Below, one piece after another: positions 34,389-43,865 of a stretch of 55,577 nucleotides of DNA. How positions within the stretch are numbered: the first letter of the stretch is position 1; each line of letters opens with the position of its first letter. Origin of the DNA: Cephaloticoccus primus (GTDB taxonomy: Bacteria; Verrucomicrobiota; Verrucomicrobiia; Opitutales; Opitutaceae); NCBI RefSeq assembly GCF_001580015.1, contig NZ_LSZQ01000049.1, forward strand, positions 1 through 55,577, written 5' to 3'. Under the pieces are notes generated by a model, which ran no database searches, was not told the DNA's origin, and saw only the letters and a program-made list of their open reading frames with translations. Made by a program: the position numbers and the translations under genes.

Positions 34389-35317
34389 CCCCGCCCCTTC
34401 CATCGCACGGAAAAGCCGCCAGCGAGCAGTCCGCAAAGTAACAGGAAGCTTATGCGCTGCTCTTCCGGCTGATCCTGAAGAGAGTGGAGCCTCCCCTCCC
34501 GCGCACTGCAATCGCAGCCCCTGTATTTGAGCAGTATCTTCGGCCTGCCTGTGGGATGAATGCGAGTCCACCATTCGCCACACAGCTGGACAGAGTCTCG
34601 CTGCGTTCCTGATTCTGTCGCGCGAGCGTAGATGGGAGGTGCCACTGGCACTGCGATGAGGCCGTGTCGCGCACACCCATGCACGACACGGCCCGTTTTG
34701 CTTCACCTAGGTCCCTGTATGACCTATGCTCCCTATTGACGGCGGAGCGGGGTTTTCTCCGCCGCCAAAGTCCTGGTCGCCGCCGGATCGCGGCCAACAC
34801 CGGCCCCGATCTGCCCGCGCAATGCACGGCTCTTGATCGAGCAGTCAGCGGTGTTGGAAAATCGAAAAACCATCAGTGGGGGAACTTTTGAAACTCGGCT
34901 TGTTGAAACAGTGAACAATAGAGCCGCCAACGCCCACAAAGTGCAGGGCCTCAGCGGCATTCCCCTTAGGAACAGCGGCCGTTAAAAAACGGCAAGTGAT
35001 TAATGATAGGCATGTTTACGTAAAAAAGAGTAAGCTTCATTACGAGCTCTGGTTGGCTCTTGGTCGGTGTTTTCACAAGGGCTGTAAATTCGGCCAGGCG
35101 GCCCCCCAAGGGCACTCCGATTTGCCCGACCAAGAGTTGGGAGGCCCTCCGCATTTTCGTCCCCGGTAGGAAAGCCCAACCCGGATCATCGGGAGCCTCC
35201 CAGAGTTGCCCATCCGGGTGAAGCCAACCGCCCGGACACCGTCTGAGACGGTATCGGACAGGTCTTGGCCAAACCGGGACAGCAGAAAGGGCAGCACGAG
35301 GCTCGCGGTGGAGCCGG
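34389..35317. other. Long gap with hairpins, no supported gene
   Basis: 929 bases. Around 34,610-34,690 are short hairpins with the repeat punctuation (CGCGCGAGCGTAGATGG, GGTGCC-ACT-GGCAC, CCGTGTCG/CGACACGG). A GGCGGAG/CTCCGCC stem lies at 34,740-34,762, and ACCGTC-TGA-GACGGT near 35,239-35,253. A leftward open stretch (roughly 35,300 to 34,990) has a fairly protein-like composition ('QLLVGQIGVPLGGRLAEFTA') but no start, ribosome site or family. It could be a decayed gene. Confidence 0.45.
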
Positions 35318-36211
35318 TCAAACGTCGCACAGGTGCACCGCCTCGCGCAGCGACTCAACGATATCGGGTGCGGTCGGGATAAACTCGTGCGCCAGATATC
35401 CCTCGAAGCCGGTTTCGACAATCGCCCGGCAAATGGCCGGATAATTGAGCTCCTGATCCGCACCGATCTCATGCCGCCCAGGGACTCCTGCCGTGTGATA
35501 GTGCACGAAGTATTCGTGGTATTTGCGAATGGTGGCGATGATGTCGCCCTCCATGATCTGCATGTGGTAAATATCGTTGAGCAGCGCGAAATTAGGCGAA
35601 CCCAACCGCTTGCACAGCGCTACGCCCCACTCAGTGCTGTCGCACAGGTAGTCGGGGTGGTCCACCTTGGAGTTTAGCAGCTCCATCGCCAGCACCACAC
35701 CACGCTTTTCGGCATGCCCCAAAACTCGCTTCAGGGCAGCCTCGGCATTCGCCAGCCCCTCCTCCGGATCCATCCCGTTTCGGTTGCCCGAAAAGCAGAT
35801 CGTGTTGCGGTACCCGGCATCCGCCACGAGGTCGATCTGCTTGAGGTAGCGTGACACCAGCTCGTCATGATACTGCGGCACTGCGAAGCCTTTCGCCAGA
35901 CCGAGCTCCGCACCGCCGCACATAGGGCAGTGAATCCCATGCGCCTTCAGGGTCGGCCAATCGCTCGGGCCGACGGCTTCAATCGCCGAAAAACCAAGCT
36001 GCTTCACCGTCAGGCAAAGCTCGTCGAGCGACAGTTTTCTAAAAGTCCAGCGTGTCACGGACTGTTTCAGCCTTCCCTTAAGGGGAGAAGAGGATGGCGA
36101 TGGCTTGGGCGCCCGGGCCGCACCAAGGCCAGCGGACGCCAAGCCCAGCCCGCCCAACATTGCTGCACGCAACGCCGTGCGGCGATTCAGGGTGTGTGTG
36201 GAAAAGCTCAT
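35318..36211 (-). CDS. Sugar phosphate isomerase/epimerase-like TIM-barrel protein, Tat-exported
   Basis: 297 residues of the xylose-isomerase-like barrel superfamily (AP_endonuc_2; hydroxypyruvate-isomerase-like). The N-terminus has a twin-arginine signal (LNRRTALRAAMLGGLGLASA). The metal-site pattern of the fold is visible: a Glu in 'VVLAMELLNSKVDHPDY', an Asp-His pair in 'LLNDIYHMQIMEGD', a His in 'YFVHYHTAGVPGRHEIG' and a final Glu in 'GYLAHEF'. It is the second gene after the Gfo/Idh/MocA oxidoreductase (46 bases apart). Such pairs act in oxidation-isomerisation of sugars or inositol-like compounds in Verrucomicrobia and Planctomycetes. The exact substrate is unknown. Confidence 0.87.
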   Translation of the reverse strand: MSFSTHTLNRRTALRAAMLGGLGLASAGLGAARAPKPSPSSSPLKGRLKQSVTRWTFRKLSLDELCLTVKQLGFSAIEAVGPSDWPTLKAHGIHCPMCGGAELGLAKGFAVPQYHDELVSRYLKQIDLVADAGYRNTICFSGNRNGMDPEEGLANAEAALKRVLGHAEKRGVVLAMELLNSKVDHPDYLCDSTEWGVALCKRLGSPNFALLNDIYHMQIMEGDIIATIRKYHEYFVHYHTAGVPGRHEIGADQELNYPAICRAIVETGFEGYLAHEFIPTAPDIVESLREAVHLCDV

Positions 36212-36257
36212 ATTGCAGTTCTCCTTCTGAACGAATGCCTGCTGAAGCAGCTCCCGT

Positions 36258-37700
36258 TCAGAGGCTGTAGTTCAGTTCCCAGCCGGGGCGGTAGTCCCGT
36301 TTCACAAACTGGTTAACAATATCGAAGTTGGTCATGCGCATCGCCTCGTGGTCCCACTGCATCCTTACCTGGCGGCCTTCACCACGCCCCTCCATGTTCA
36401 TGTCTGCTCCGCGTACAGCCAAGTTGGCGACAAGCAGCGCCTCAGTTAATGGCCCGGCAAACTCGAATGGCGAGCTCACCTCTTTATTGCCGTACCCGGC
36501 AAGGCAGGCCTCCACCCACTGGGCGTAATGCCCATTGGCAACTCGCGGATATTTTTCCCGCACCTTCACCTGCCGGGATGCGGGCAGGAGCCGGGGATTA
36601 CTCCCATACACACCGGTGAGTATCTTTCCCTTGGTGCCAACAAGCAGGCTATCATTCGCGGATAAGGGCGTATCCAGGCCGAGCTCTTCGGGAATCGTGG
36701 GCGTTATCCCCCCATCCATCCAGTGGACGGTCACTGGCCCTTTCGTGTGAAGTGCTTTGGGAAAGCGCATAGTGACGTGAGCGGCGGGAGGATTACTATC
36801 GGGTGCCGAGATACGCACACGAAAATCGGAGAACAGCCGCGCTACCGAGGCCTGCACTTCCTGCACATGCTGTAACCCCAACACTTTGAAGGCAATATCC
36901 AGCAGGTGGCAGCCCATATCGCCAATCGGGCCGGTGCCAAAGTCCCACCACCCACGCCAGTTAAAATTAACGACGTAACCATCCGAATACCGCACCGGAG
37001 CCCCTTCTACATAATACCTGTGCTTTGCGGTACCTAACCACAGGTCCCAGTCCAGGTTCGCAGGCACTTTAGCCGCTTCGCGCGGCCAAGGAATGCCCGC
37101 TGGCCACACGGGGCGATCTGTCCAGACGTAAACGGTGTGCACATCGCCAATAGCACCAGCCTCGTACCACTCACGGATCAACCGCGCACCGTCACTAGAA
37201 GTCCCTTGATTCCCCATCTGGGTCACTACTTTGTAACGCCTGGCCGCATCAGTCAGCACCCGAGCCTCCCAAACATCATGAACAAGAGGCTTTTCAACAA
37301 ACACGTGCTTGCCCAACTGCATCGCAGCCAAGGCCTGAATCGCATGGTTGTGGTCAGGCGTAGCCACACACACCGCGTCAATATGGCGATGCTCCTTATC
37401 CAGCATTTCGCGAAAATCCTTATAACGCTTCGCCTTGGGGTAGAGCTTGGCGGCAGAGGCCATGCGGTTGCTATCTACATCACACAAGTGGGTAATCTCT
37501 GCCTTTCCGCTTTTGCTGAAGTTTGCAGCATCGTGTCCGCCCTGCCCCCCCACTCCTATACTTGCGATTGCCAATTTTTCGCTGGGGGCGGTAAAGCCCG
37601 TCCCGCCCAGCACGTGCCGGGGGACGATGGTAAAGGCCGCAGCGGCCGTTGAGGCACTTTTGATAAACTTACGTCGGGATGTCTGAGTCAGTGTTTTCAT
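36258..37700 (-). CDS. Gfo/Idh/MocA-family oxidoreductase, Tat-exported
   Basis: NAD(P)-dependent sugar dehydrogenase-like enzyme, 480 residues. A Tat signal (SRRKFIKSASTAAAAFTIVP) is followed by the Rossmann motif 'IASIGVGGQGGHDAANF'. The family's catalytic-loop segment is 'CVATPDHNHAIQALAAMQLG' then KHVFVEKPL (Lys of the EKP motif). The C-terminal domain has 'NFNWRGWWDFGTGPIGDMGC', typical of the large secreted Planctomycete/Verrucomicrobia branch. Folding in the cytoplasm with cofactor before export explains the Tat signal. It precedes and is probably co-transcribed with the isomerase. The substrate cannot be inferred. Confidence 0.9.
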   Translation of the reverse strand: MKTLTQTSRRKFIKSASTAAAAFTIVPRHVLGGTGFTAPSEKLAIASIGVGGQGGHDAANFSKSGKAEITHLCDVDSNRMASAAKLYPKAKRYKDFREMLDKEHRHIDAVCVATPDHNHAIQALAAMQLGKHVFVEKPLVHDVWEARVLTDAARRYKVVTQMGNQGTSSDGARLIREWYEAGAIGDVHTVYVWTDRPVWPAGIPWPREAAKVPANLDWDLWLGTAKHRYYVEGAPVRYSDGYVVNFNWRGWWDFGTGPIGDMGCHLLDIAFKVLGLQHVQEVQASVARLFSDFRVRISAPDSNPPAAHVTMRFPKALHTKGPVTVHWMDGGITPTIPEELGLDTPLSANDSLLVGTKGKILTGVYGSNPRLLPASRQVKVREKYPRVANGHYAQWVEACLAGYGNKEVSSPFEFAGPLTEALLVANLAVRGADMNMEGRGEGRQVRMQWDHEAMRMTNFDIVNQFVKRDYRPGWELNYSL

Positions 37701-38077
37701 AAATACAGGTTGCTGAAGGATGCGATCAAGGCCGACTCCCGAGGTCTGCTAAGCAGAGAGGTGGCAGGATGGTGAAGGAAGTTAACCGGTCACAGGTTCC
37801 ACAACTTGAGCCCCCTCATCCCCGCGGCTTTTTGCGGACGAGCCGAAAGTCCGGCACACACAATAAAGTGCCCGCGCACAACAAAGACTGCATTTCTTCA
37901 TCTGGGGGAAGGAGGGGTGGGTTTTACTAAGAAAAGCAGCTCGGAAGAGAGCCGCCCTTCCATCGCGAGCAAGGTAAAAATTCGCCACAAGCAGTTTCCA
38001 CCGCGCTTCTACTCAGTATCGACTTGCCGAACTCCGCGCGGCCCTCTGCGCACTCCTCATCCCGCAGCTCCAAACGC
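37701..38077. other. Gap between the oxidoreductase start and the rpsI terminator
   Basis: 377 bases with no supported gene. It should hold the promoter of the leftward oxidoreductase-isomerase pair. No clear operator dyad was seen. Confidence 0.4.
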
Positions 38078-38109
38078 AAACAAGCCGCCCAAATTCGGGC
38101 GGCTTGTTT
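38078..38109 (-). terminator. Terminator after rpsI
   Basis: Perfect 13-bp stem AAACAAGCCGCCC / GGGCGGCTTGTTT with a six-base loop, about 50 bases past the rpsI stop on the reverse strand. The T-run is only the stem's TTT, but the hairpin is strong and A/T-flanked. Confidence 0.8.
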
Positions 38110-38160
38110 GTGAACCCCTGCCCACAAAAGAAGAAGGCCGGGGTGAAAACGTGCAGTGGC

Positions 38161-38562
38161 TCAGCGCTTGGAGAACTGGAAGCGCTTGCGGGCACCGGGC
38201 TGGCCGGGCTTCTTGCGCTCTTTCTCGCGCGGGTCGCGGGTCAGGTGTCCTGCCTTTTTGAGGACGGCGCGCAGCTCGGGGTCGAACTTTTGCAGCGCGC
38301 GGGCGATCCCGTGGGCGACTGCACCGGCCTGGCCAGCAACACCGCCGCCGGAGACATTGGCCGTCACGTCGAACTTGTCGCGCATCTCGGCGGTAATGAG
38401 CGGCGCGGTCGCGGCCTTGGCAAAGTTTTCGGGGGTGAAGTAGGCGTCAAAACTGCGGCCGTTGGCCAGTAGCTTGCCCGTACCTTCGATGATGCGGACG
38501 CGCGCGGTCGCGGTCTTGCGGCGGCCTGTGGCGGCGATGACGGAGGAGTCTGCGATACTCAT
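38161..38562 (-). CDS. rpsI: 30S ribosomal protein S9
   Basis: 133 residues. The start '[16 protein letters not shown]', the middle '[20 protein letters not shown]' and the basic tail '[24 protein letters not shown]' are diagnostic for S9, whose C-terminal Lys/Arg tail reaches the ribosomal P site. It follows rplM by 16 bases, the near-universal L13-S9 operon. A strong hairpin terminator follows. Confidence 0.98.
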   Translation of the reverse strand: MSIADSSVIAATGRRKTATARVRIIEGTGKLLANGRSFDAYFTPENFAKAATAPLITAEMRDKFDVTANVSGGGVAGQAGAVAHGIARALQKFDPELRAVLKKAGHLTRDPREKERKKPGQPGARKRFQFSKR

Positions 38563-38578
38563 GTTTTGGGCGAAAATC

Positions 38579-39007
38579 TTAGAGAGCGAATTTCACGGGC
38601 GCCTGGGCCTCGTGTGTGTGGTTGGGGCCGGCAAAGATGCGCAGCTTGGTCAGCATCCGGGCGGCGAGGCGATTCTTCGGGAGCATCCCCTTCACGGCGT
38701 GCTGGAGGATGAACTCGGGGCGCTTCTGGCGCATGTCGGAGAGTTTGCGGCGGCTCTCCCCCCCCATGTAGCCGGAGAAGAACATGTACTCGTTTTGCTC
38801 CTCCTTCTTGCCGGTGAGGACGACTTTCTCGGCGTTGATCACCACGACGAAGTCGCCCGTATCCACGTGCGGAGTATAGAGGGGCTTGTGCCGACCGCGG
38901 AGCAAGTTCGCGATCTTAACCGCAAGACGGCCCAAGACTTGCCCTTCGGCATCGACGAGGTGCCACTTGGCTTGCACCGTCTCTTTGTTGGCGAGGATCG
39001 TTTTCAT
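38579..39007 (-). CDS. rplM: 50S ribosomal protein L13
   Basis: 142 residues from the ATG at 39007. The frame opens at 39022, but the 39007 start gives the standard MKT-type N-terminus. Family blocks are '[20 protein letters not shown]', '[18 protein letters not shown]' and '[20 protein letters not shown]'. First gene of the rplM-rpsI operon. A TTGACA on the reverse strand (39050-39045) may be the -35 box, with no convincing -10 partner. Confidence 0.97.
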   Translation of the reverse strand: MKTILANKETVQAKWHLVDAEGQVLGRLAVKIANLLRGRHKPLYTPHVDTGDFVVVINAEKVVLTGKKEEQNEYMFFSGYMGGESRRKLSDMRQKRPEFILQHAVKGMLPKNRLAARMLTKLRIFAGPNHTHEAQAPVKFAL

Positions 39008-39232
39008 GAGAAAAGAGGCCAAGGGCTAAGGCGCAGCAAAGCCCTGTCAAGGGACTTCAAAAAGCGCGCGGCCTTTTTTTAATTTATTACGCGATTGCGC
39101 GCACCCCATGCGCGGCATGCCCACAGCGACGGCTCTCCGCGACCGCGCCCGACAGTGCCCGCCGGTGGCGAGTGCCCCGCGCCAACGGTAAATCGCCCCC
39201 ACGCCCCGAACACAGGTGACGCGGCCCCACCG

Positions 39233-39262
39233 TTGACAGCCCCGCGCGCCGCTCGCTATTCG
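39233..39262 (+). promoter_or_regulatory. Candidate sigma-70 promoter for the HNH gene
   Basis: TTGACA (39233-39238), 18-base spacer, TATTCG (39257-39262). The ATG lies only 11 bases beyond the -10, so the transcript would be nearly leaderless. Confidence 0.5.
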
Positions 39263-39273
39263 CAGTATCCCGT

Positions 39274-39891
39274 ATGGACGCCGTGCTCGATCAACCGGTG
39301 CTCGTGTTAAACCGCCTGTGGCAGGCGGTAAATGTCATCGCGGCGCGTCGCGCCTTCGCGATTCTGGCGCGCGGGCACGCCCAGGTCGTCTACAATACCG
39401 AGGACGATTTTCGCACCTTCGGGCTGCTCGACTGGATCGACTTCTCCGCCCAACAACCCCCGCGCGAAGCACGCGAGCTGGTGCGCACGCCCACACGCGC
39501 GATCCGGCTGCCGCGGGTAATCCTCCTCAGCGTCTTCGACCGGCTGCCGCGCAAGGAGCTCAAACTCACGCGCAACAACGTATTCGAGCGCGATAAAAAC
39601 ACCTGCCAGTACTGCGCGCGCGTCTTCCCGCGCGACGAGCTCAACCTCGACCACGTGATCCCGCGCGACTTCGGCGGGCGCACCACTTGGGAGAACATCG
39701 TGTGCTCCTGCATCAAGTGTAACTCGCGCAAAGCCAACCGGCTGCCACACCAGGCCGGGATGCGCCTGATCCGTAAGCCCACACGCCCCAAGTGGCGGCC
39801 CGTCATCTCGCTGGTTCTCGGCCACCAACCACACAAGGAATGGAAGGACTTCCTCGACCTCGCCTACTGGAACATCGAACTCGAAGCCTGA
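39274..39891 (+). CDS. HNH endonuclease family protein
   Basis: 205 residues. The HNH core is complete, with a zinc-type Cys pair CQYC, then 'LNLDHVIPRDFGGRTTWENI' (the H, N region) and a second Cys pair CSCIKCNSRKAN. The N-terminus 'PVLVLNRLWQAVNVIAARRA' is shared with the widespread housekeeping-like HNH proteins of many phyla, which are not phage homing enzymes. The biological role is not established. It is divergent from rplM with a compact promoter and is followed directly by repeat copy D. Confidence 0.9.
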   Translation: MDAVLDQPVLVLNRLWQAVNVIAARRAFAILARGHAQVVYNTEDDFRTFGLLDWIDFSAQQPPREARELVRTPTRAIRLPRVILLSVFDRLPRKELKLTRNNVFERDKNTCQYCARVFPRDELNLDHVIPRDFGGRTTWENIVCSCIKCNSRKANRLPHQAGMRLIRKPTRPKWRPVISLVLGHQPHKEWKDFLDLAYWNIELEA

Positions 39892-39906
39892 GGCGAGGCC
39901 CCACTT

Positions 39907-40222
39907 CCACTGCGCGTGGGGCGGTGGCGGGTCGCCACTTCCATTTACTGTGCGGCTTGTGTGTCGCGCGTTCCGCGCGACACACAAGCCGCACAGTAGA
40001 ATGAACTCCCTGACTGGAGCTCAGGCAGGAGTTTAGCCCGTAAACTTTTTCGTCGCGCCCAAATGGGTACGCGCCTCATTCGCGCTGTAGGCGGCTTCCC
40101 TGTCGCAACGCGACAGGGGGATGCCCCGTTAAATTTGCGATTTTGCTTGGGCGCAAAGCGCACGGGCAAAATCGCAAATTGAATGGCACGTGGCGCCACG
40201 CCACCGCCCCCCGCGCAGGGGG
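39907..40222 (-). repeat. Multi-hairpin intergenic element, copy D (inverted)
   Basis: Starts CCACTGCGCGTGGGGCGG. The 39947-39997 stem is a perfect 24-bp palindrome with loop TTC. The middle segment 'GAATGAACTCCCTGA' to 'CGCGCCCAAATGGGT' is shared with copy E. Then come CCCTGTCGC/GCGACAGGG, the AATTTGCGATTTTGC stem and the right end CCGCCCCCCGCGCAGGGGG. It lies between the convergent HNH and purM genes. A further GGCGCAC/GTGCGCC hairpin and GCGCATAATAAACGAGTC-type punctuation (reverse strand) continue to 40,290. Confidence 0.85.
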
Positions 40223-40299
40223 CAGAGACCCTTTCATTTTGCGGCGCACTCGTTGGTGCGCCGTCAGCTTCGACTCGTTTATTATGCGCACGCGCACCC

Positions 40300-41409
40300 T
40301 CACCTGACCTGAAGCGTGTCAGCCTCGAAGCTGAGGTTGAGTGGCGGGACGGTGACGGCTTTGCGCGAGCCCTCTTTTTTCACGGTGCCGGCGAGCCAGG
40401 CGTCGTAGCCGCTGTCGCGTGCGGCGGCGAGCGTGGCCTCGGCCAGTTCGGGCGCGACGTAGGCGGCGAAGCCCACGCCCATGTTGTAGGTCGCGTACAT
40501 TTCGCGCTGCGAGATCGGCCCCATTTCTTGCAAAAAGCGGAACACGGGTGGCGACGTGCGCAGCTCCGTGATTTCGTAAACGAAGGGCTCTTCTAGGCGC
40601 ATGAGTTTGCGCCAGCCGTGGCCGGTGACGTGCGAGACGTAGCCCAGCTTGAGCCCGCGGCGCTGGCACTCGGCGACGAAGTTCACGTAGATGACCGAGG
40701 GCGCGAGCAGTGCTTCGCCGTAGGTGCCCGCCGCGCCGTGGCCGAGCGGCGTCGCGTAGCCCTGCGGCAAGCGCTCGGCGATCAGCCGGCACAGCGAGAG
40801 CCCGTTGGTCTGCACGCCGGAGCTGGCGAGGAAGAGGATGGCGTCGCCCTCGCGCACGTCACCCGTGATCCGCAGCGACTTGGGCGCGATCCGCCCTATG
40901 GCCGAGCCCGCCAGCACAATCGCCTCGGGCGCGACGATGCCCTTCAGCGTGGGCGTCTCGCCGCCGCCCCAGACGGCGCCCGCCTGACGGCAGCCCTCGG
41001 CCCAGCCCTCGACGAGCGCCTGCATCCGCGCCGCATCGGCAAACCACTGCGAGTCGCCCACGGCGGCATGCATGGCGACGGATACGGGCAGCGCGCCGCA
41101 GGTGACCAAGTCGTTGACGATTGTCGCGACCGTATCGATGGCGATCTCGCGGTAAAAGTTGAGCCCCTGCTGCGCGTAAACCGCATCGGCCACGAGGTTC
41201 TTTGTGCCGAGCCCTTCCTCAACGTGGGCGAGGTAGTGGTCGGCCGCCTCGATCAGGTAGCAGCTCTCGCCGCGCGTGGCGGCGGGCTCGGCGTAACCGT
41301 GCGCGGCGAGCAGCGGCGCAGTCGTGCGCGCGGCGCGCTGGCAGGCGCGCTTGAAGGCGTCGAGCTGGTCGTAGTCTACACCGGAAGATTCGTAAGAGAG
41401 GCTGGTCAT
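40300..41409 (-). CDS. purM: Phosphoribosylformylglycinamidine cyclo-ligase
   Basis: Closes the imidazole ring in purine synthesis (FGAM to AIR, with ATP). The ATG at 41409 starts at the family N-terminus 'SYESSGVDYDQLDAF'. The open frame before it is a Pro/Arg-rich leader. Motifs are 'GLGTKNLVADAVYAQQG', 'VNDLVTCGALPVSVAMHAA', GGETPTLKG, 'SSGVQTNGLSLCRLI' and 'YATYNMGVGFAAY'. Length 369, near normal. It lies downstream of purF on the same strand (182-base gap), with purL divergent beyond, giving a purine cluster. Confidence 0.93.
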   Translation of the reverse strand: MTSLSYESSGVDYDQLDAFKRACQRAARTTAPLLAAHGYAEPAATRGESCYLIEAADHYLAHVEEGLGTKNLVADAVYAQQGLNFYREIAIDTVATIVNDLVTCGALPVSVAMHAAVGDSQWFADAARMQALVEGWAEGCRQAGAVWGGGETPTLKGIVAPEAIVLAGSAIGRIAPKSLRITGDVREGDAILFLASSGVQTNGLSLCRLIAERLPQGYATPLGHGAAGTYGEALLAPSVIYVNFVAECQRRGLKLGYVSHVTGHGWRKLMRLEEPFVYEITELRTSPPVFRFLQEMGPISQREMYATYNMGVGFAAYVAPELAEATLAAARDSGYDAWLAGTVKKEGSRKAVTVPPLNLSFEADTLQVR

Positions 41410-41591
41410 GAGCGGGCGGGAGGAGCGGACGGGCAGTTCTGAAAAACGAGGGGGACAGCGCGGGCGGGAAGGCGAGAGAGGCGGGACGAGTTTCGCTAGC
41501 GGCGGCGAGTGCGAGACAGCACGCAACTATCGATGCGGAGGCGGAGAACGGAAGGCAGGCGGAGGACGAGCAGGAGGCCACGCGCACGCGG

Positions 41592-43517
41592 CTAGTAGGC
41601 GCGGGCTTCGGTCTTTTCGTAAAAGTTGAGGTAGGCCTGATTTACGACGCGGTAGCCGCCTGCGGTCGGGTAATCGCCCGTGAAATACCAGTCGCCCGTG
41701 TGCTGCTGCACGGCGGCGTGGAGGTTTTCCACGGTTTGGAAAATGATCTCGATCTGCCCGTCCCAACCATTGGCGGGCGGGGAAACGAGCTGCGCGATCT
41801 TGGCCGAGATTTCCTCGGGCGTAAAAGGCGCGTAGATTTTTTTAACGTGGTTGGTGCCGGGCTGTCCCGCGCCCGCCGCACGCGCGACCTCGGCGCGGCA
41901 CAGGTCGTAGACCTCCTGGAGGAGCCCGCCGAAACCGCCGCGCTCCTTGATCAGCTCGACCGCAGCCTCAAAGGCGATGAACTTGCCGAGCTGCGACATG
42001 TCGATGCCGTAGCAATCCGGGTAGCGGATCTGCGGCGCGGTGGAGACGATCACGATCTTGCGCGGGTGGAGCCGCTGGAGGATGCGCAGGATCGACTTGC
42101 GCAGCGTGGTGCCGCGCACGATCGAGTCGTCCACGCAGACGAGCGTATCGCCCGGCGCTACCGCGCCGTAGGTGATGTCGTAGACGTGCGTTGCGAGCTG
42201 GTTGCGCAGGTTCTCCTGGCCGATGAAGGTGCGCAGCTTGATGTCCTTGCTGACGACCTTCTCGGTGCGCGGCCAGTTGCTGAGGATCAGCTTGTCGAGC
42301 AGCGCTTCGTCGAGCGCACCGCTGCGGCTGGCGGCGAGGATTTCGTCCTTCACCTCCGTGCGGCGGCGCTCGCGCAGCGCGGACATGAGGCCGTAGTAGG
42401 CCACTTCGGCGGTGTTGGGGATGTAGCTCACCACGCTGCGCTCCCAGTCGTGGTCGATCGCCGCGACGACCTGGTCGAGCAGGCGCGCGCCAAGCGCCTT
42501 TCGCTCGCGGTAGATGTCGATGTCGTTTCCGCGCGAGAAGTAGATCCGCTCAAAGGTGCACTCCGCGCGCGGCAGCGGCGCGGCAAAGCGCGTCTCGCTC
42601 AGCGCGCCGTCATTCTTGACGACCATCACGTGCCCGGGCTTGAGCTCGCTGACTTGCGGCGCCTCCAGGTCGAAGACCGTCATGAGCGGCGCGCGCTCGC
42701 TGGCGAAGGCCACGACTTCGTCGTTCTTGAAAAAGAAACAGGGGCGGATCCCCGAGGGGTCGCGCGCGACAAAGGCGTCCCCGTTGCCGATCAACCCGCA
42801 AACCGTGTAGCCGCCGTCCCAGCCCTCGGCCGAGCGCGTGAAGACGCGGCCCAGATCGAGCTCGCGGCTGATCCGCTGCGAAATCTCGTCGCCCGGGAGC
42901 CCTTGGGCGCGGAGCTGGCGGTAGAGCTCCTGGTGCTCCTCATCGAGCGAAAAGCCGATTTTTTCGAGGATCGCCTGCGTATCCGTCGCGAAGATCGGGT
43001 GCTGCCCCATCGCCGTCAGCGAGGCGTTTAGCTCGGTGGTGTTGGTGAGGTTAAAGTTTCCGCAGAGCGCGAGGTTGCGCGTCGGCCACGGGCTCCTGCG
43101 AAAGTACGGGTGGCACGAGAGCATGCTGTAGCCCCCGCTCGTGCTGTAGCGCAGGTGCCCCATCAGCAGCTCGCCGCCAAAGGGGAACGCGCGCTTCACC
43201 GTCTCCGGAAACTCGGGGTGCACCGTGCCCGCACGCACCTGCTCGTCGTACTGGGCGAGCAGCGTTTTGAAAATCTTGTCCAGCGGGTTCGGCTCCACGC
43301 TGCGCTCGCGAAACATGAACGGCTCGCCCACGGGCATCCCCAGTTTCACGCAAGCCACGCCCGCGCCATCCTGCCCGCGGTTGTGCTGCTTCTCCATGAG
43401 CAGAAACAGCTTGGTAAAGCCCCATAGCGGGCTGCCGTATTTCTCCTGATAATAAGAGAGCGGCTTCAGCAGCCGGATCAGCGCGACGCCGCACTCGTGG
43501 GTAAGCTTGTCACTCAT
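41592..43517 (-). CDS. purF: Amidophosphoribosyltransferase
   Basis: First committed enzyme of purine synthesis, 641 residues. The ATG at 43517 gives MSDKLTHECGVALI, where Cys9 would be the N-terminal nucleophile after removal of a short propeptide, as in the Bacillus-type enzyme. The glutaminase domain includes 'RGQDGAGVACVKLG' and 'GHLRYSTSGGYSM'. The PRPP-binding site is CVDDSIVRGTTLRKSI. It is about 150 residues longer than most PurF proteins, with extra sequence in the glutaminase domain and a C-terminal extension ('IEIIFQTVENLHAAVQQ' onward). Likely co-transcribed with purM. Confidence 0.95.
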   Translation of the reverse strand: MSDKLTHECGVALIRLLKPLSYYQEKYGSPLWGFTKLFLLMEKQHNRGQDGAGVACVKLGMPVGEPFMFRERSVEPNPLDKIFKTLLAQYDEQVRAGTVHPEFPETVKRAFPFGGELLMGHLRYSTSGGYSMLSCHPYFRRSPWPTRNLALCGNFNLTNTTELNASLTAMGQHPIFATDTQAILEKIGFSLDEEHQELYRQLRAQGLPGDEISQRISRELDLGRVFTRSAEGWDGGYTVCGLIGNGDAFVARDPSGIRPCFFFKNDEVVAFASERAPLMTVFDLEAPQVSELKPGHVMVVKNDGALSETRFAAPLPRAECTFERIYFSRGNDIDIYRERKALGARLLDQVVAAIDHDWERSVVSYIPNTAEVAYYGLMSALRERRRTEVKDEILAASRSGALDEALLDKLILSNWPRTEKVVSKDIKLRTFIGQENLRNQLATHVYDITYGAVAPGDTLVCVDDSIVRGTTLRKSILRILQRLHPRKIVIVSTAPQIRYPDCYGIDMSQLGKFIAFEAAVELIKERGGFGGLLQEVYDLCRAEVARAAGAGQPGTNHVKKIYAPFTPEEISAKIAQLVSPPANGWDGQIEIIFQTVENLHAAVQQHTGDWYFTGDYPTAGGYRVVNQAYLNFYEKTEARAY

Positions 43518-43865
43518 CGTTGTGAGTACCGCGCCTCCTCCTGCGCGTTGGCCGGCCTGCGTGTCGGGCCAGCGGCCAACACCGGGTGGCGATGTCGGCA
43601 AATGGGATGAAGGCGGGGCGGCGAGTGGAGCGGGTTCCTCACGGGCCAGCCATTGCGCCGTGCCCTCCCGCGCCCGTCAACGGATTTGTGGGGGGCGGGG
43701 CGCCCCGGCCCTTTACCTCGCGGACAAGCTGCAGCAGGCAAAACCGTTACTCTGCCTCACCCACTCAGCGGTAAAAAACATAAGTAATCACCGACCCCCT
43801 CTAGGAAAAACATACTATCCATAAAGAATAGTATCGTAATTACCGCCCATTCTGATAGGGGAAGT
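43518..43865. other. Divergent control region between purF and the PEP-CTERM gene
   Basis: 348 bases, G/C-rich on the purF side and A/T-rich after about 43,770. A TACTAT/ATAGTA dyad (43,813-43,834) lies about 35 bases before the PEP-CTERM ATG, and AGGGG ends four bases before that ATG as a possible ribosome site. The purF promoter must also be here. Confidence 0.45.

Noticed and set aside
34966-35472. 168-residue reverse-strand frame overlapping the isomerase 3' end
   Set aside because: It overlaps a well-supported gene in another frame, has no ribosome site and no recognisable domain. Kept only as a possible decayed gene in the gap entry.
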